A stretch of 64,000 nucleotides of DNA from Gammaproteobacteria bacterium. GTDB lineage: Bacteria; Pseudomonadota; Gammaproteobacteria; Steroidobacterales; Steroidobacteraceae. The translations under genes were made by a program, and so were the position numbers. Positions 63,839 through 64,000 of the stretch are shown piece by piece. Every line of letters starts with the position of its first letter. The first letter of the stretch is position 1. Under the pieces are notes generated by a model that ran no database searches, was not told the origin of the DNA, and saw only the letters and a program-made list of their open reading frames with translations. Location: assembly GCA_003164785.1 (NCBI GenBank), contig PLUE01000016.1, positions 170,006 to 234,005 of the forward strand. The letters are read 5' to 3'.

Positions 63839-63853
63839 ACGCGGCTCATTTTG

Positions 63854-63940
63854 AGGAGGGGTACCCAAGCGGCCAACGGGGGCAGACTGTAAATCTGCTG
63901 GCTTATGCCTTCGTAGGTTCGAATCCTACCCCCTCCACCA
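63854..63940 (+). tRNA. tRNA-Tyr (anticodon GTA)
   Basis: An 87-nt tRNA with acceptor GGAGGGG pairing CCCCTCC, discriminator A and encoded CCA. The anticodon loop contains ACTGTAAA (GUA), and the extra arm is long (class II), which identifies tRNA-Tyr. The T arm has GGTTCGAATCC. Confidence 0.95.
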
Positions 63941-63978
63941 TTTGGGTGTGGGTACGGTGCCATTGGCTTGTAAGGTGT

Positions 63979-64000
63979 GCGGGTGTAGTTCAATGGTAGA
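63979..64000 (+). tRNA. tRNA-Gly, cut by the right window edge
   Basis: GCGGGTGTAGTTCAATGGTA is the 5' end of a bacterial tRNA-Gly (acceptor and D arm). It starts 38 nt after tRNA-Tyr. The rest, including the anticodon, is outside the window. Confidence 0.8.

Overview
This is a GC-rich (roughly 64% by eye), gene-dense chromosomal stretch from a Gram-negative proteobacterium. TonB-dependent receptors, a lipoprotein quinohaemoprotein and a Tat-type leader all indicate an outer membrane and periplasm. The right edge carries tRNA-Tyr followed by tRNA-Gly, the order that precedes tRNA-Thr and tuf in many beta- and gammaproteobacteria. I therefore favour a gammaproteobacterium, possibly a Steroidobacteraceae/Nevskiales-like lineage (low confidence). 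The enzyme set, however, resembles the lignin-aromatic catabolism known from sphingomonads such as Sphingobium SYK-6. No insertion sequence, integrase, phage gene or CRISPR array was seen.

Layout. 1-7200: an SDR cut by the left edge, a benzoylformate-decarboxylase-like enzyme with an MDR reductase, and divergently a LigF-type glutathione S-transferase, GMC oxidoreductase and LigD-type SDR operon. 6900-9950: small non-pathway genes (BON, SYLF, a degenerate histidine kinase, VOC). 9979-12450: a sugar isomerase, an MFS transporter and a TonB-receptor relic. 12466-16856: E1 alpha/beta of a 2-oxoacid-dehydrogenase-like complex, a lone lipoyl carrier, and a two-subunit GMC dehydrogenase. 16931-20313: DUF1003, an rRNA pseudouridine synthase and an aspartyl-protease/TPR protein. 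20343-31745: lignostilbene dioxygenase, LysR, and a tightly coupled ALDH-GMC-DUF3237-GMC-MFS-acetoacetyl-CoA-synthetase operon. 31791-39847: two ALDHs, a PQQ/cytochrome c dehydrogenase, a Nu-class GST and two LigD-like SDRs. 40003-47994: an ALDH-LigW-MFS-DUF3237-LigW2 operon with AraC and MarR regulators and a truncated transporter. 48002-52812: an overlapping GST pair, a gutted TonB receptor, LysR and a split aconitase X. 53076-60689: an intact TonB receptor, an amidohydrolase, MarR, and the divergent purU-metF / ligM demethylation module. 60767-64000: a methyltransferase, LysR, a luciferase-like monooxygenase and the tRNAs.

How the genes may work together (inference from families, not proof). 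LigD-like SDRs would oxidise the C-alpha alcohol of beta-O-4 dimers. LigF-like GSTs would cleave the ether with glutathione and the Nu-class GST would remove the glutathione. GMC oxidases and ALDHs would oxidise the gamma-carbon. DUF3237 proteins (the family I recall for PhcF/PhcG decarboxylases of phenylcoumaran catabolism) would generate stilbenes for the lignostilbene dioxygenase. ALDHs and LigW would turn vanillin- and 5-carboxyvanillate-type products into vanillate. LigM would move the methyl group to tetrahydrofolate, with MetF and PurU recycling the folate. Ring-cleavage genes are not in the window.
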